Assembly (NCBI GenBank): GCA_021778845.1
Contig: JAJYBU010000006.1
Span: 79,677 to 135,022 of the forward strand
Reading direction: 5' to 3'
Length of the DNA: 55,346 nucleotides
Source: Acidobacteriota bacterium
GTDB lineage: Bacteria; Acidobacteriota; Terriglobia; Terriglobales; Acidobacteriaceae
In this document: positions 37,971 through 46,760 of the stretch, one piece after another
Numbering within the stretch: the stretch's first letter is position 1
Layout of the letters: each line of letters starts with the position of its first letter
Notes under the pieces: generated by a model
Seen by the model: the letters and a program-made list of their open reading frames with translations, nothing else
Databases searched by the model: none
Told to the model about the DNA's origin: nothing
Program-made: the position numbers and the translations under genes

Positions 37971-39358
37971 TGGGAGAGCGCGTTGTGGGCGTGAAGAAGG
38001 ATGGGATGCGGAGGTTCCGCGCGCCGTGGGTGATCTTTGCGGTGGGATTCGCGCTGCGCGTGGCGGTGATCCTGGTGGGGCATACGTACCGGGTGCGGAC
38101 GGATCAGGCGAATTTTAATTTCGGGTTCGAGGCGGGAAGGATTGCGCGGTCGCTGGTGATGGGGCAGGGATATGCGAATCCATTCAATGGAGTGTCGGGA
38201 CCGACGGCGTGGCTGACGCCGCTGTATCCGCTGCTGATTGCGGCGGCGTTCAAGGTGTTTGGGGTGTATACGCGGGCGGCTGCGCTGGCGGTGCTGGTGG
38301 TGGATAGTGCGCTCTCGGCGGCGATCGCGCCGGCGGTGTATGAGATTGCGGCGCGGTGCTTCGATGCGCGGGGGATTGCGCGGAGAGGGGCGAAGGTGGC
38401 TGCGCCGGTGGCGCTTTGGTCGGCGTGGTTGTGGGCCGTGTATCCGGCGGCGATGCAGTATGCCGTGCATTGGATATGGGAGATGTCGCTGACGACTTGC
38501 TTGTTTGCGTGGGCGATTGTGGTGGCGTTGAGGCTGCGAGGGGTTGGGGATGAAGGGCAGGAAGTCCGAAGCAGGAATCAGGACGCAGGGGTGGAGGCGC
38601 GGAAGCTTGGGCTATGGGTGGTGCTGGGGGTGCTGTGGGGGTTGATTGCGCTGTCGAATGCGTCGCTGCTGCTGTGCTTGCCGGCGATGATGATTTGGGT
38701 GGCCTGGCCGGAGCTGCGACGGTGGAGGCTGGGTGCGAAGACGGCGGTGGGAGCGGTGTTGACGACGGTGGCGTTTGCGGCGGTGCTGGCTCCGTGGGTG
38801 GCGCGCAATGAGCGCGTGCTGCATGCGTTTGTGCTGACGCGGGACAACTTCGGGGTGGAGCTGTATAACTCCTCGCTGCCGTCGAATGACGGATTGCCGT
38901 GGGGTACGGCGATGCCGCTGTGGCAGGGCGACCCGGTATTCCGGGTGTATGAGCGCATAGGCGAGGTGAAGTTTGCGCAGATGCGGCAGAAGGAGGCGAT
39001 GGCGAATCTGCGGTCGGAGCCGGGACTGTTTGCGCGCTGGACGGTGGACCGGTTTTTCTTCTTCTGGGATGGGACGCCGCATGCGGTGAATGGACGTCCG
39101 GTGGGAGAGTATCTGCGGCAGTTGAGCTATTGCTTTTTGAGTGTGTGCGGGTTGTTGGGTTTGGCGCTGATGCTGCGGAGACGCGTGGAGGGAGCGGGGC
39201 TGTTTGCGCTGGTGTTTGCGCTGGTTCCGCTGGTGTATTACATGGTGACGGTGCAGCCGAGATTCCGGCATCCGATTGAACCGCTGATTGCTGTGCTGGC
39301 GGTGTATTTGTTTCGCAGTACAGAACCGCGCGGGCACAGCGATGCGTGCGACACTTAG
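37970..39358 (+). CDS. Second multi-pass membrane glycosyltransferase-like protein
   Basis: 462 residues, about nine transmembrane helices. The N-terminal loop after the first helix has RVRTDQANFNFGFEAGRIAR and GPTAWLTPLYPLLIA, typical of GT39/RgtA-like polyprenyl-phosphate-dependent glycosyltransferases. The C-terminus contains PRFRHPIEPLIAVLAVYLF, a motif common in this group (RYRHPIEP-like). The start GTG at 37970 overlaps the previous stop (TAGTG) and is preceded by GGGAG. The frame is open upstream to 37796 but that is antisense-free overlap with the previous gene. Both proteins may add sugars to the same lipid or surface polymer. Confidence 0.75.
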   Translation: MGERVVGVKKDGMRRFRAPWVIFAVGFALRVAVILVGHTYRVRTDQANFNFGFEAGRIARSLVMGQGYANPFNGVSGPTAWLTPLYPLLIAAAFKVFGVYTRAAALAVLVVDSALSAAIAPAVYEIAARCFDARGIARRGAKVAAPVALWSAWLWAVYPAAMQYAVHWIWEMSLTTCLFAWAIVVALRLRGVGDEGQEVRSRNQDAGVEARKLGLWVVLGVLWGLIALSNASLLLCLPAMMIWVAWPELRRWRLGAKTAVGAVLTTVAFAAVLAPWVARNERVLHAFVLTRDNFGVELYNSSLPSNDGLPWGTAMPLWQGDPVFRVYERIGEVKFAQMRQKEAMANLRSEPGLFARWTVDRFFFFWDGTPHAVNGRPVGEYLRQLSYCFLSVCGLLGLALMLRRRVEGAGLFALVFALVPLVYYMVTVQPRFRHPIEPLIAVLAVYLFRSTEPRGHSDACDT

Positions 39359-39377
39359 GGCGATGGGTGAGGTGAAG

Positions 39378-39824
39378 ATGGGTCCGAAGATTTTGGTGCA
39401 GCGGTTGGTGGCTTCGGCGCAGATGCCGCGGTATGCGCATGCGGGAGCGTATGGAGATTTGGCGGCGGACCTGTTTGCGGCGGAGGCGGCGGTGCTGGCT
39501 CCGGTGGGGCAGACGGGGTCGACGCAGGCGGTGCGGACGGGGTTGGCGATGGAGCTGCCGTCGACGCATGGGGCGCTGGTGGAGGACAGATCGGGGCTGG
39601 CGGTGCGGGGGATTACGACGCTGGCGGGCGTGATCGATCCGGGGTATCGCGGAGAGTTGAAGATTGTGCTGACGAACCTGACGAATGAGCCGCAGATGGT
39701 CGCGCCGGGACATCGGATTGCGCAGTTGCGGATTGTGCAACGGATTCAGGCGACGTTTGAAGAGACGGATATGCTGGCCGAGACGCCGCGCGGAGTGGCG
39801 GGGTTTGGATCGACGGGAGCGTAG
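39378..39824 (+). CDS. dut: Deoxyuridine 5'-triphosphate nucleotidohydrolase
   Basis: 148 residues. Hydrolyses dUTP to dUMP, keeping uracil out of DNA. Trimeric dUTPase motifs: HAGAYGDLAADLFA (1), EDRSGLAVRGI (2), LAGVIDPGYRGELKIVL (3, catalytic Asp), GHRIAQLRIV (4), RGVAGFGSTG (5). Motif 1 is variant (usually AGxDL). I use the ATG at 39378 because GGTGAGG precedes it; the ATG at 39363 adds five residues. Confidence 0.92.
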   Translation: MGPKILVQRLVASAQMPRYAHAGAYGDLAADLFAAEAAVLAPVGQTGSTQAVRTGLAMELPSTHGALVEDRSGLAVRGITTLAGVIDPGYRGELKIVLTNLTNEPQMVAPGHRIAQLRIVQRIQATFEETDMLAETPRGVAGFGSTGA

Positions 39825-39991
39825 GCAGGTGGGCTGGCGCGTGGTTTAGCGCGCCTGTGCGGATTCACGAAATTTCAACGTACTGTTGGAACCGGTGTAA
39901 GGGGGAACGCGTATTTCTGAATATCAAGAGCGTCTCTGAACCATGGCAGAGATTCTCTCAAATTCAGCTTCAGTGATACGGAGAGACTCCC

Positions 39992-40315
39992 ATGCGTTTC
40001 CTTGTGCTTGCCCTTGCCCTTGCTGCGCCTGCCAGCGCAGTTGCCGCCGTCCCAACCTATTCCAATCCACTGACCAACAGGCACCACGCGCAGGCGCAGG
40101 AGGTGATGGTGACGTTCGTCAACCATACGCCGCAGGAGCGCGAGGTGCGTATCGGTGATCAGCAGTACAAGATCTTTCCACTGGCGGAGTTCAACATGTT
40201 TGTGCCGGTGGGGAGTGTGGTGCGGGTGTACAGCGATATGAATACGAAGGTGAACGGTCAGGAACTGATGCGCGTGTCGGCGAGCGATGCGGGTACGAGC
40301 GTGTTTCTGAAGTAA
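39992..40315 (+). CDS. Small exported protein of unknown function
   Basis: 107 residues with a signal peptide (MRFLVLALALAAPASAVAAV). The mature part is short, with QEVMVTFVNHTPQEREVRIG and QYKIFPLAEFNMFVPVGSVV, a beta-rich small domain. I do not recognise the family. It stands alone: 167 bp after dut and 76 bp before the Nramp gene. Confidence 0.7.
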   Translation: MRFLVLALALAAPASAVAAVPTYSNPLTNRHHAQAQEVMVTFVNHTPQEREVRIGDQQYKIFPLAEFNMFVPVGSVVRVYSDMNTKVNGQELMRVSASDAGTSVFLK

Positions 40316-40391
40316 GGCGAAGATGCGGATGAGCGGCGGGGCCTGAGGGGTTCCGCCGCTGGTGGTTGACGGCGCTCTATACTTGAGGGAG

Positions 40392-41810
40392 ATGCCCGAG
40401 GAACGGTTCCACACTACCGACGCTGAGCGAGAGGCGCGCCTCTCACAGGCGGCTGTAGCGGCCAGAACGGCTGGGCTGGAGACGGATAAGACGGCGGGGG
40501 GAAACGGCCGGAGCGCGTTTCGCAGCGACCAGGTGTGGAGCTACTTTGGGCCGGCGTTTGTGGCGTCGGTGGCGTATATCGATCCGGGGAATTTTGCGAC
40601 AAATATTCTGGGTGGAAGCCAGTTTGGGTATCGGCTGCTGTGGGTGTTGCTGTGGTCGAATCTGATGGCGATTCTGGTGCAGTATCTTTCGGCGAAGCTG
40701 GGGATTGTGACCGGGTTGACGCTGCCGCAAAACTGCAGGAAGCACTTTTCACGGCTGTGGGTGGTGTTTTTGTGGCTGTGCGCGGAGGTGTCGGCGGTGG
40801 CGACGGACCTGGCGGAGTTTCTGGGGGCGGCGCTGGGGCTGGAGTTGCTGATGGGGCCGGCGCTGCTGGCACATGGATTTTCGCTGACGGGATCGCTGAT
40901 GGCGGCGGCGGGGATCTCGACGGTGGCGGTGTTTGGGATTCTGGCGCTGGACCTGATGGGGTTTCAGTGGCTGGAACGCGGCATCATGATGTTCGTTGGG
41001 GTGATTGGGCTGTGCTACGGATTTGAGGTATTCCTGGTGCATCCGGACTGGCACCGGGCGTTTGTGGCTACGGTGCTGCCGACGTTCGACGCGCGTAACT
41101 CGCTGGCGCTGCGGGGGAGCGTGTACGCGGCGGTGGGGATGCTGGGGGCGACGGTAATGCCGCATGTGATCTATCTGCACTCGGCGCTGGTGCAGCCGCG
41201 GTTGAATGAGCTGTCGCCGGAGACGGGGCTGCCGAAGCCGAAGGTGATGAGCAAGTTTCTGCACTTTGAGCTGGTGGATGTGTTTGTGGCGATGAACGGG
41301 GCGTGGCTGATCAACTCGGCGATGATTGTGATGGCGGCGGTGGCGCTGGGAGGCGGGCTGGGAAAGGGGCCGGGAGTGTCGCCTACGATTCAGGATGCGT
41401 ATCACACGCTGGGACCGCTGCTGGGGCCGGGTGCGGCGGTGGTGTTTGCGGTGGCGCTGCTGTGCTCGGGGCTGTCGAGTTCGACGGTGGGAGTGATGGC
41501 CGGGCAGGTGATTATCGAGGGATTTCTGGATATCAAGTTTCCGATCTTTCTGCGCCGGGTGATTACGGTGATTCCGGCGCTGGTGGTGATCGGGGCGGGA
41601 TGGGATCCGCTGAAGATTTTGATCGGGTCGCAGGTGCTGCTGAGCTTTACGCTGCCGGCGGCGCTGATTCCGCTGCTGCTGCTGACCAACCGTACGGGGG
41701 TGATGGGGAACTTCCGGAGCGCGCTGCGGACGAGGACGGCGGGATGGGTGGTGGCGGCAGTGATTCTGGGGTTGAATGCAGTGCTGCTGGTGCAGATGGC
41801 GATGGGTTGA
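40392..41810 (+). CDS. mntH: Nramp-family divalent metal transporter (MntH-like)
   Basis: 472 residues, eleven predicted transmembrane helices. The metal-binding helix-1 motif is DPGNFATN and the helix-6 motif is MPHVIYLHS, together the Nramp site for Mn2+ or Fe2+. LCAEVSAVATDLAEFLGAAL is also conserved. The ATG at 40392 is preceded by GAGGGAG. The hydrophilic N-terminus of about 45 residues is longer than in E. coli MntH. A terminator follows at 41832. Confidence 0.9.
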   Translation: MPEERFHTTDAEREARLSQAAVAARTAGLETDKTAGGNGRSAFRSDQVWSYFGPAFVASVAYIDPGNFATNILGGSQFGYRLLWVLLWSNLMAILVQYLSAKLGIVTGLTLPQNCRKHFSRLWVVFLWLCAEVSAVATDLAEFLGAALGLELLMGPALLAHGFSLTGSLMAAAGISTVAVFGILALDLMGFQWLERGIMMFVGVIGLCYGFEVFLVHPDWHRAFVATVLPTFDARNSLALRGSVYAAVGMLGATVMPHVIYLHSALVQPRLNELSPETGLPKPKVMSKFLHFELVDVFVAMNGAWLINSAMIVMAAVALGGGLGKGPGVSPTIQDAYHTLGPLLGPGAAVVFAVALLCSGLSSSTVGVMAGQVIIEGFLDIKFPIFLRRVITVIPALVVIGAGWDPLKILIGSQVLLSFTLPAALIPLLLLTNRTGVMGNFRSALRTRTAGWVVAAVILGLNAVLLVQMAMG

Positions 41811-41831
41811 GAGATGTCTGCGATGGAATAA

Positions 41832-41860
41832 GAAGGGCTCGCCGCAGTGGCGAGCCCTTC
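41832..41860. terminator. Bidirectional terminator between mntH and the repeat lipoprotein
   Basis: GAAGGGCTCGCC (41832-41843) and GGCGAGCCCTTC (41849-41860), a 12-bp perfect stem with a 5-base loop, between the convergent stops at 41810 and 41883. Confidence 0.8.
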
Positions 41861-41882
41861 GGTTCTGGAGGTGGGTCGAGAG

Positions 41883-43418
41883 CTAGTGGGGCCTCTCCAG
41901 CGGCGGCTCATCACGTTGCACGGGCTGCGGACGGGCCTGCTGCTGGAAACGCTGCTGCTGTTGCACCTGCGGACGGGCCTGCTGCTGGAAGCGCTGCTGC
42001 TGCTGCACCTGCGGACGGGCTTGCTGAATCTGCTGCTGTTCCTGCTGTTGGAAGCGCTGCTGCTGCTGTACCTGCGGACGGGCTTGCTGAACCTGCTGCT
42101 GTTCCTGCTGTTGGAAGCGCTGCTGTTGCTGCACCTGCGGACGGGCTTGCTGCTGTTGTTGTATGCGCTGTTGTTCTTGCTGCTGCACACGCTGTTGCTG
42201 CTGGAATTGTTGCTGGGGTTGCGCCTGTTGCTGTTGCTGGAAGCGCTGTTGCTGGGGTTGCGCCTGCTGTTGTGGGCGACCCTGCTGTTGTTGCTGCCGA
42301 CGTTGCTGGGCCGCGGGGGCGTTGTTGGGTTGGCCCATGGGGGAGCGCTGCTGGTTGGCGTGCTGCCGCACCTGCTGGACGGCGGCAGGGGTAGGAGCAA
42401 TGGCACGATTTCGGCCGAGCGGGCTGGCGTGTGCGGGCTGGGCAGGCTTGCCGTGGTTGGCGGCGTAGAACTGCTGGTGGTTTTGAGCGGCGGTCTGCTG
42501 GATCTGGCGCTGGTCGGGGAGGGCCGTGGTGTGGGGCTGGCGCATGGCGGCAAGCTCAGAGGGTTGCGGGCGGGCGTTGATGCCGCCGCGACCGCCGTTG
42601 TAGCTGATGTAGTTGGACGGCTGTCTATGGTAGTGGCGGTTGTTGTAGAAGACCTCGTGACTGTAGAAGTAGCCGCCGCGGCCTACGTTGGTGACGGCGC
42701 GGTTGTAGTAGAAGTGGTTGTGGTTCCAGTAGCCGCCGAAGTAGCCGATGCCGATGTAGCCGAAGCCGTAGTCAATGCCACCGTAGTAGCCGACGTAGGG
42801 GCCCCAGTAGCCGGGATAAAAGCCGTAGTAGCCGTTGATGAAGCCCCAGTAGGGCGGGGTCCAGAGAGCGCCGTAGTAGGGCGGGAGAACCCATGCGCCG
42901 GGTACCCAGTAGTAGCCGTAGGGCCCCCAGGCCCAGTAGCCGGGCGTCCAGATGTAGTTGGGGTCAGGGACGGGGGGCTGGTCGTAATCGGGTAGCGGCG
43001 GTGGGGGCTGGTCGGTCTGGTCGATGGGCTGCTGGTCTTCATATCCAGAACCCTGATCCTGGTTGTTGTAGCCCTGGTCGTTGGGGTTCTGATTGTTGTA
43101 ACCCTGGTCGCCATTGCCCTGGTCGTTATTGCCCTGGTCGTTGTAGGCCTTGATGATGGGGGCCGGGGACTGCTGGTTCTGGTAGCTTTCGTCCTGCTGC
43201 TGAGGGGTGTAGGCGGAGCTGGCGCCCAGTATCTGGAAGGGTGGGGTGGTGGCTGGGGCGAGGTTGGCTTCGGCGGGGTCGGTACCGTTGTTCTGGCCGT
43301 AGTTGATGGCGGTGGCGGCACTGCTGTAGTTGCAGCCCATGCAGCCGATGGCCAGCAGGGTGATCATGCGGGCGAGGCGGAGAGAGCGTGCAAGGTGGGG
43401 TGTGGAGTGTGAGGTCAT
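41883..43418 (-). CDS. WXXGXW/YXWGXW-repeat lipoprotein with Gln-rich tail
   Basis: 511 residues. Lipoprotein-type signal (ARMITLLAIGCMGC). Next come an Asn/Gln/Asp-rich stretch (DQGYNNQ repeats, about residues 80-130), and an aromatic-rich core with repeats like YIWTPGYWAWGPYGYYWVPG and GYYGFYPGYWGPYVGYYG (about 150-260), as in WXXGXW repeat proteins. The C-terminal ~140 residues are almost pure Gln with Arg/Pro punctuation, arranged as tandem repeats. Function unknown; surface or matrix role inferred. The start at 43418 has GGGAG upstream; an ATG at 43451 is possible. Confidence 0.75.
   Translation of the reverse strand: MTSHSTPHLARSLRLARMITLLAIGCMGCNYSSAATAINYGQNNGTDPAEANLAPATTPPFQILGASSAYTPQQQDESYQNQQSPAPIIKAYNDQGNNDQGNGDQGYNNQNPNDQGYNNQDQGSGYEDQQPIDQTDQPPPPLPDYDQPPVPDPNYIWTPGYWAWGPYGYYWVPGAWVLPPYYGALWTPPYWGFINGYYGFYPGYWGPYVGYYGGIDYGFGYIGIGYFGGYWNHNHFYYNRAVTNVGRGGYFYSHEVFYNNRHYHRQPSNYISYNGGRGGINARPQPSELAAMRQPHTTALPDQRQIQQTAAQNHQQFYAANHGKPAQPAHASPLGRNRAIAPTPAAVQQVRQHANQQRSPMGQPNNAPAAQQRRQQQQQGRPQQQAQPQQQRFQQQQQAQPQQQFQQQQRVQQQEQQRIQQQQQARPQVQQQQRFQQQEQQQVQQARPQVQQQQRFQQQEQQQIQQARPQVQQQQRFQQQARPQVQQQQRFQQQARPQPVQRDEPPLERPH
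41915..42300 (-). repeat. Tandem repeats coding for Gln-rich units
   Basis: The plus strand reads CCTGCGGACGGGC five times at intervals of roughly 45-66 bp, each flanked by CTG/TTG runs. On the coding strand this is RPQVQQQQRFQQQ with variable Q lengths. Unit-number variation by slippage is likely. Confidence 0.8.
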
Positions 43419-43451
43419 GGGTTCGTGCTCCCGGAGCCAAGAAGTTTCCAT

Positions 43452-43830
43452 GTTGGCTTGCCGTATGGAGTGTGAGATGCGGGGAGTTGGGTTTAGGACT
43501 GTGTTGAGAACAATTTACAGGGAAAGAGAGCGGGAATGCGCGCCAAAGATGTGGTCGTGAGGGTAGAATTCCACCATGCAAGATAGCATCCCCCAGATGC
43601 GGCCCTATCGCGTGGCACGGTCACGCAAGGTGAAGCGCTTTCTGCGGGGACGCCACGACCGCGGTCGTTCCTGCTAACGCCGCGCGCGGACGTTCCTGTC
43701 GACGAACGCGTTGCTCTCCCGCTCAAGAAGAATTGAAGCCGCGCGCGGTACTGCGCTGCGTGGCACGTCACGGAAAACTACGCCACCCAAATTCATTCCC
43801 AGCCTAAACCTAAACAGGAGAAGACACGCC
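43452..43830. other. Divergent control region between the repeat lipoprotein and acnA
   Basis: 379 bp. It should hold promoters for both flanking genes, but I cannot assign boxes with confidence. It contains a possible small Arg-rich ORF (43576-43677) and the near-palindromic GCCGCGCGCGG twice (about 43680 and 43740). TGGCACGGTCACGCA near 43615 looks like a -24 box but lacks a proper -12 box. Confidence 0.3.
43576..43677 (+). CDS. Possible small Arg-rich ORF upstream of acnA
   Basis: 33 codons from ATG 43576 to TAA, beginning MQDSIPQMRPYRVARSRKVK and ending with a basic tail. No clear ribosome site is seen. Its position about 150 bp before acnA suggests a leader or unrelated peptide. Weak evidence. 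Confidence 0.2.
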   Translation: MQDSIPQMRPYRVARSRKVKRFLRGRHDRGRSC

Positions 43831-46674
43831 ATGTCGAATACGATGCACCCGAACAGTTTCAACGCCTCCGCCACGCTTGAGAGCGGGGCGCAGAAGGTGA
43901 ACTACTTTAAATTGAGCGCGCTGAAGGATGTGAATCTGGCGCGGCTGCCGTACTCGCTGCGGATTTTGCTGGAGAACCTGCTGCGCTGCGAGGACGGAAA
44001 GACCGTGACGGCAGACGATATTCGGTTTCTGGCCAACTGGGACGCGAAGGCTGAGCCGTCGCGCGAGATTGCGTTTATGCCGGCGCGCGTGCTGATGCAG
44101 GATTTTACGGGCGTGCCCGCGGTGGTCGATCTGGCGGCGATGCGCGATGCGATGAAGGTGCTGGGCGGCGGGCAGGCGGAGATTGAGAAGATCAATCCGC
44201 TGGTGCCGGCGGAGTTGGTGATTGACCACTCGGTGCAGGTGGATGAGTACGGCAGCGCGAATGCGTATGACCTGAATACGGCGCTGGAGTTTACGCGCAA
44301 CCGCGAGCGCTATGCGTTTCTGAAGTGGGGACAGACGGCGTTCCATAATTTTTCGGCGGTGCCGCCGGGGATGGGCATCTGCCATCAGGTGAACCTGGAG
44401 TACCTGGCGCGCGTGGCGTTTACCAAGAAGGAGGCCGATGGCAGCGTGACGGCGTATCCGGACACGTTGGTGGGCACGGACTCGCATACGACGATGATCA
44501 ATGGGCTGGGCGTGCTGGGCTGGGGCGTGGGTGGCATTGAGGCCGAGGCTGCGATGCTGGGCCAGCCGGTGAGCATGCTGGTGCCGCAGGTGGTCGGGTT
44601 CAAGCTGGAAGGCAAGCTGAAGGAAGGCACGACGGCGACCGACCTGGTGCTGACTGTGACCCAGATGCTGCGCAAGCTTGGCGTGGTCGGCAAGTTTGTG
44701 GAGTTCTATGGATCGGGCATCAGCGAGTTGCCGCTGGCGAATCGAGCGACGATTGCGAACATGGCGCCGGAGTATGGAGCTACGTGCGGGATCTTCCCGG
44801 TGGACGAGGAGACGCTGAAGTACCTGCGGCTGACGGGGCGCACGGAGGAGCAGGTGGCGCTGGTGGAGGCCTACTACAAGGCGCAGGGACTGTTCCATAC
44901 GGCGGGCGCGGTAGAGGCAGAGTACAGCGCAACGCTGCAGTTGGATTTGAGCACCGTGGAGCCGAGCGTGGCGGGGCCGAAGCGGCCGCAGGACCGGGTG
45001 TTGCTGTCGAAGACGCCGGCGAGCTTTGCGGAACAACTGCCGGCGTTGCAGGGACCGAACGCGAACAAGAGCGTGGTGCGGCAGATGGTGCGCTGGGAGG
45101 GCGATGGCGGGCACGCGTCGAAGAATGGCGACCTGACGAGCTCGGCGGGCGTGCTGGATGCGGCGGGCGAAGCGGACAAGGTGCACTCGGTGCAGGGACG
45201 TTTCGGCGTGAATCCGGACAAGTATCTGTCCGATGGCTCGATTGTGATTGCGGCGATTACGAGCTGCACGAATACATCGAACCCATACGTGATGGTGGCC
45301 GCCGGACTGCTGGCGAAGAAGGCGGTGGAGGCTGGGTTGACAACGCCGCCGTGGGTGAAGACGTCGCTGGCGCCGGGCTCGCGGGTGGTGACGGACTACT
45401 ACACGCGTGCGGGGCTGCTGCCGTATCTGGATGCGCTGCGGTTCAACGTGGTCGGGTATGGATGCACGACGTGCATTGGCAACTCGGGACCGCTGCCGAC
45501 GGATGTGTCGAAGTCGATTGAGGAGCATGATCTGGTTGCGGTGAGCGTGCTGAGCGGGAACCGTAACTTTGAGGGAAGGATTTCGCCAGAGGTGAGGGCG
45601 AACTACCTGATGAGTCCTCCGCTGGTGGTGGCGTATGCACTGGCCGGACATATCTCGCATGACTTCGAGAAGGACGCGCTGGGCAAGGGCAAGGACGGCA
45701 AGCCTGTATACCTGAAGGACATCTGGCCGTCGCAGAAAGAGGTGTCGGATACGGTGGCGAGTTGCATTGACTCGACGATGTTCCAGACGCAGTATGCGAC
45801 GGTGAGCGATGGCGATGCGAACTGGCAGAACCTGAAGTTCCCGCTGGGCGAGACGTATGGCTGGGAGAAGGACTCGACATACATCCGCAAGGCTCCGTAC
45901 TTTGATGGGATGCCTGCAACGCCGGCGGAGGTGAAGGACATTGCCGGAGCCCGCGTGCTGGCGGTGCTGGGCGATTCGGTGACGACGGACCATATCTCTC
46001 CGGCGGGCTCGATCAAGCTGAATGGTCCGGCGGGCAAGTACCTGACGGAGCATGGAGTGAAGCCTGCGGACTTCAACTCGTATGGCTCGCGTCGTGGCAA
46101 CCATGAGGTGATGGTGCGCGGAACGTTTGCCAATGTGCGGCTGCGGAACAAGCTGGCTCCGGGAACGGAGGGCGGTGTGACGCGTTTGCTGCCTGAGGGA
46201 ACGGGGATGAGCATCTATGACGCGAGCGTGGAGTATGCGAAGCGCGGTACGCCGCTGGCGATCCTTGCCGGTAAGGAATACGGCTCGGGATCGAGCAGAG
46301 ACTGGGCTGCAAAAGGCCCATGCCTGCTGGGGATTCGGTTTGTGATTGCGGAGAGCTATGAGCGCATTCACCGGTCGAACCTGGTCGGGATGGGGATTCT
46401 GCCGCTGCAGTTTGAGACGGGCGCGAACGTTGACTCGGTTGGGCTGACCGGCGAAGAGACGTTCACGCTGGGCACCAGGCCGGGCGAACTGAAGGCGATG
46501 CTGGACTCGAAGTTTGAGGGCGGCAAGACGCTGAAGGTGGTTGCGACTGCGGCCGACGGGAAGACGAAGACGTTCCCGGTGACGGTGCGCATTGATACGC
46601 CGCAGGAGATTCTCTACTACCAGCACGGAGGAATTTTGCAGTACGTGCTGCGGCAGTTGGCAGGGAAGGCGTAA
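43831..46674 (+). CDS. acnA: Aconitate hydratase AcnA
   Basis: 947 residues. Isomerises citrate to isocitrate. The [4Fe-4S] ligands are seen in AAITSCTNTSNPYVM and YGCTTCIGNSG; GTDSHTTMINGLGVLGWGVG is the signature 1 region. The swivel domain near the C-terminus has EYGSGSSRDWAAKGP. It is about 50 residues longer than E. coli AcnA because of an insertion around residues 420-470 (ANKSVVRQMVRWEGDGG), common in some phyla. The ATG at 43831 has CAGGAG upstream; an open upstream frame is not conserved. Followed by a strong terminator. Confidence 0.97.
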   Translation: MSNTMHPNSFNASATLESGAQKVNYFKLSALKDVNLARLPYSLRILLENLLRCEDGKTVTADDIRFLANWDAKAEPSREIAFMPARVLMQDFTGVPAVVDLAAMRDAMKVLGGGQAEIEKINPLVPAELVIDHSVQVDEYGSANAYDLNTALEFTRNRERYAFLKWGQTAFHNFSAVPPGMGICHQVNLEYLARVAFTKKEADGSVTAYPDTLVGTDSHTTMINGLGVLGWGVGGIEAEAAMLGQPVSMLVPQVVGFKLEGKLKEGTTATDLVLTVTQMLRKLGVVGKFVEFYGSGISELPLANRATIANMAPEYGATCGIFPVDEETLKYLRLTGRTEEQVALVEAYYKAQGLFHTAGAVEAEYSATLQLDLSTVEPSVAGPKRPQDRVLLSKTPASFAEQLPALQGPNANKSVVRQMVRWEGDGGHASKNGDLTSSAGVLDAAGEADKVHSVQGRFGVNPDKYLSDGSIVIAAITSCTNTSNPYVMVAAGLLAKKAVEAGLTTPPWVKTSLAPGSRVVTDYYTRAGLLPYLDALRFNVVGYGCTTCIGNSGPLPTDVSKSIEEHDLVAVSVLSGNRNFEGRISPEVRANYLMSPPLVVAYALAGHISHDFEKDALGKGKDGKPVYLKDIWPSQKEVSDTVASCIDSTMFQTQYATVSDGDANWQNLKFPLGETYGWEKDSTYIRKAPYFDGMPATPAEVKDIAGARVLAVLGDSVTTDHISPAGSIKLNGPAGKYLTEHGVKPADFNSYGSRRGNHEVMVRGTFANVRLRNKLAPGTEGGVTRLLPEGTGMSIYDASVEYAKRGTPLAILAGKEYGSGSSRDWAAKGPCLLGIRFVIAESYERIHRSNLVGMGILPLQFETGANVDSVGLTGEETFTLGTRPGELKAMLDSKFEGGKTLKVVATAADGKTKTFPVTVRIDTPQEILYYQHGGILQYVLRQLAGKA

Positions 46675-46700
46675 GGCAGGAAATAGAAAACAGGAGCGAG

Positions 46701-46726
46701 CAGCGAGTCCGAGGTCGGACTCGCTG
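46701..46726 (+). terminator. Rho-independent terminator of acnA
   Basis: CAGCGAGTCCGA (46701-46712) and TCGGACTCGCTG (46715-46726), a 12-bp perfect stem with a tight 2-base spacer, followed directly by TTTT, 27 bp after the acnA stop. Confidence 0.9.
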
Positions 46727-46760
46727 TTTTGCGTGAGACGTGGCGTAGCATGGAGGGGTG

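Noticed and set aside
43610..43630. TGGCACG-like -24 box upstream of acnA
   Set aside because: The -12 half reads CGCA instead of TTGC and there is no NifA or other activator site near; acnA is not expected to be sigma-54 dependent.
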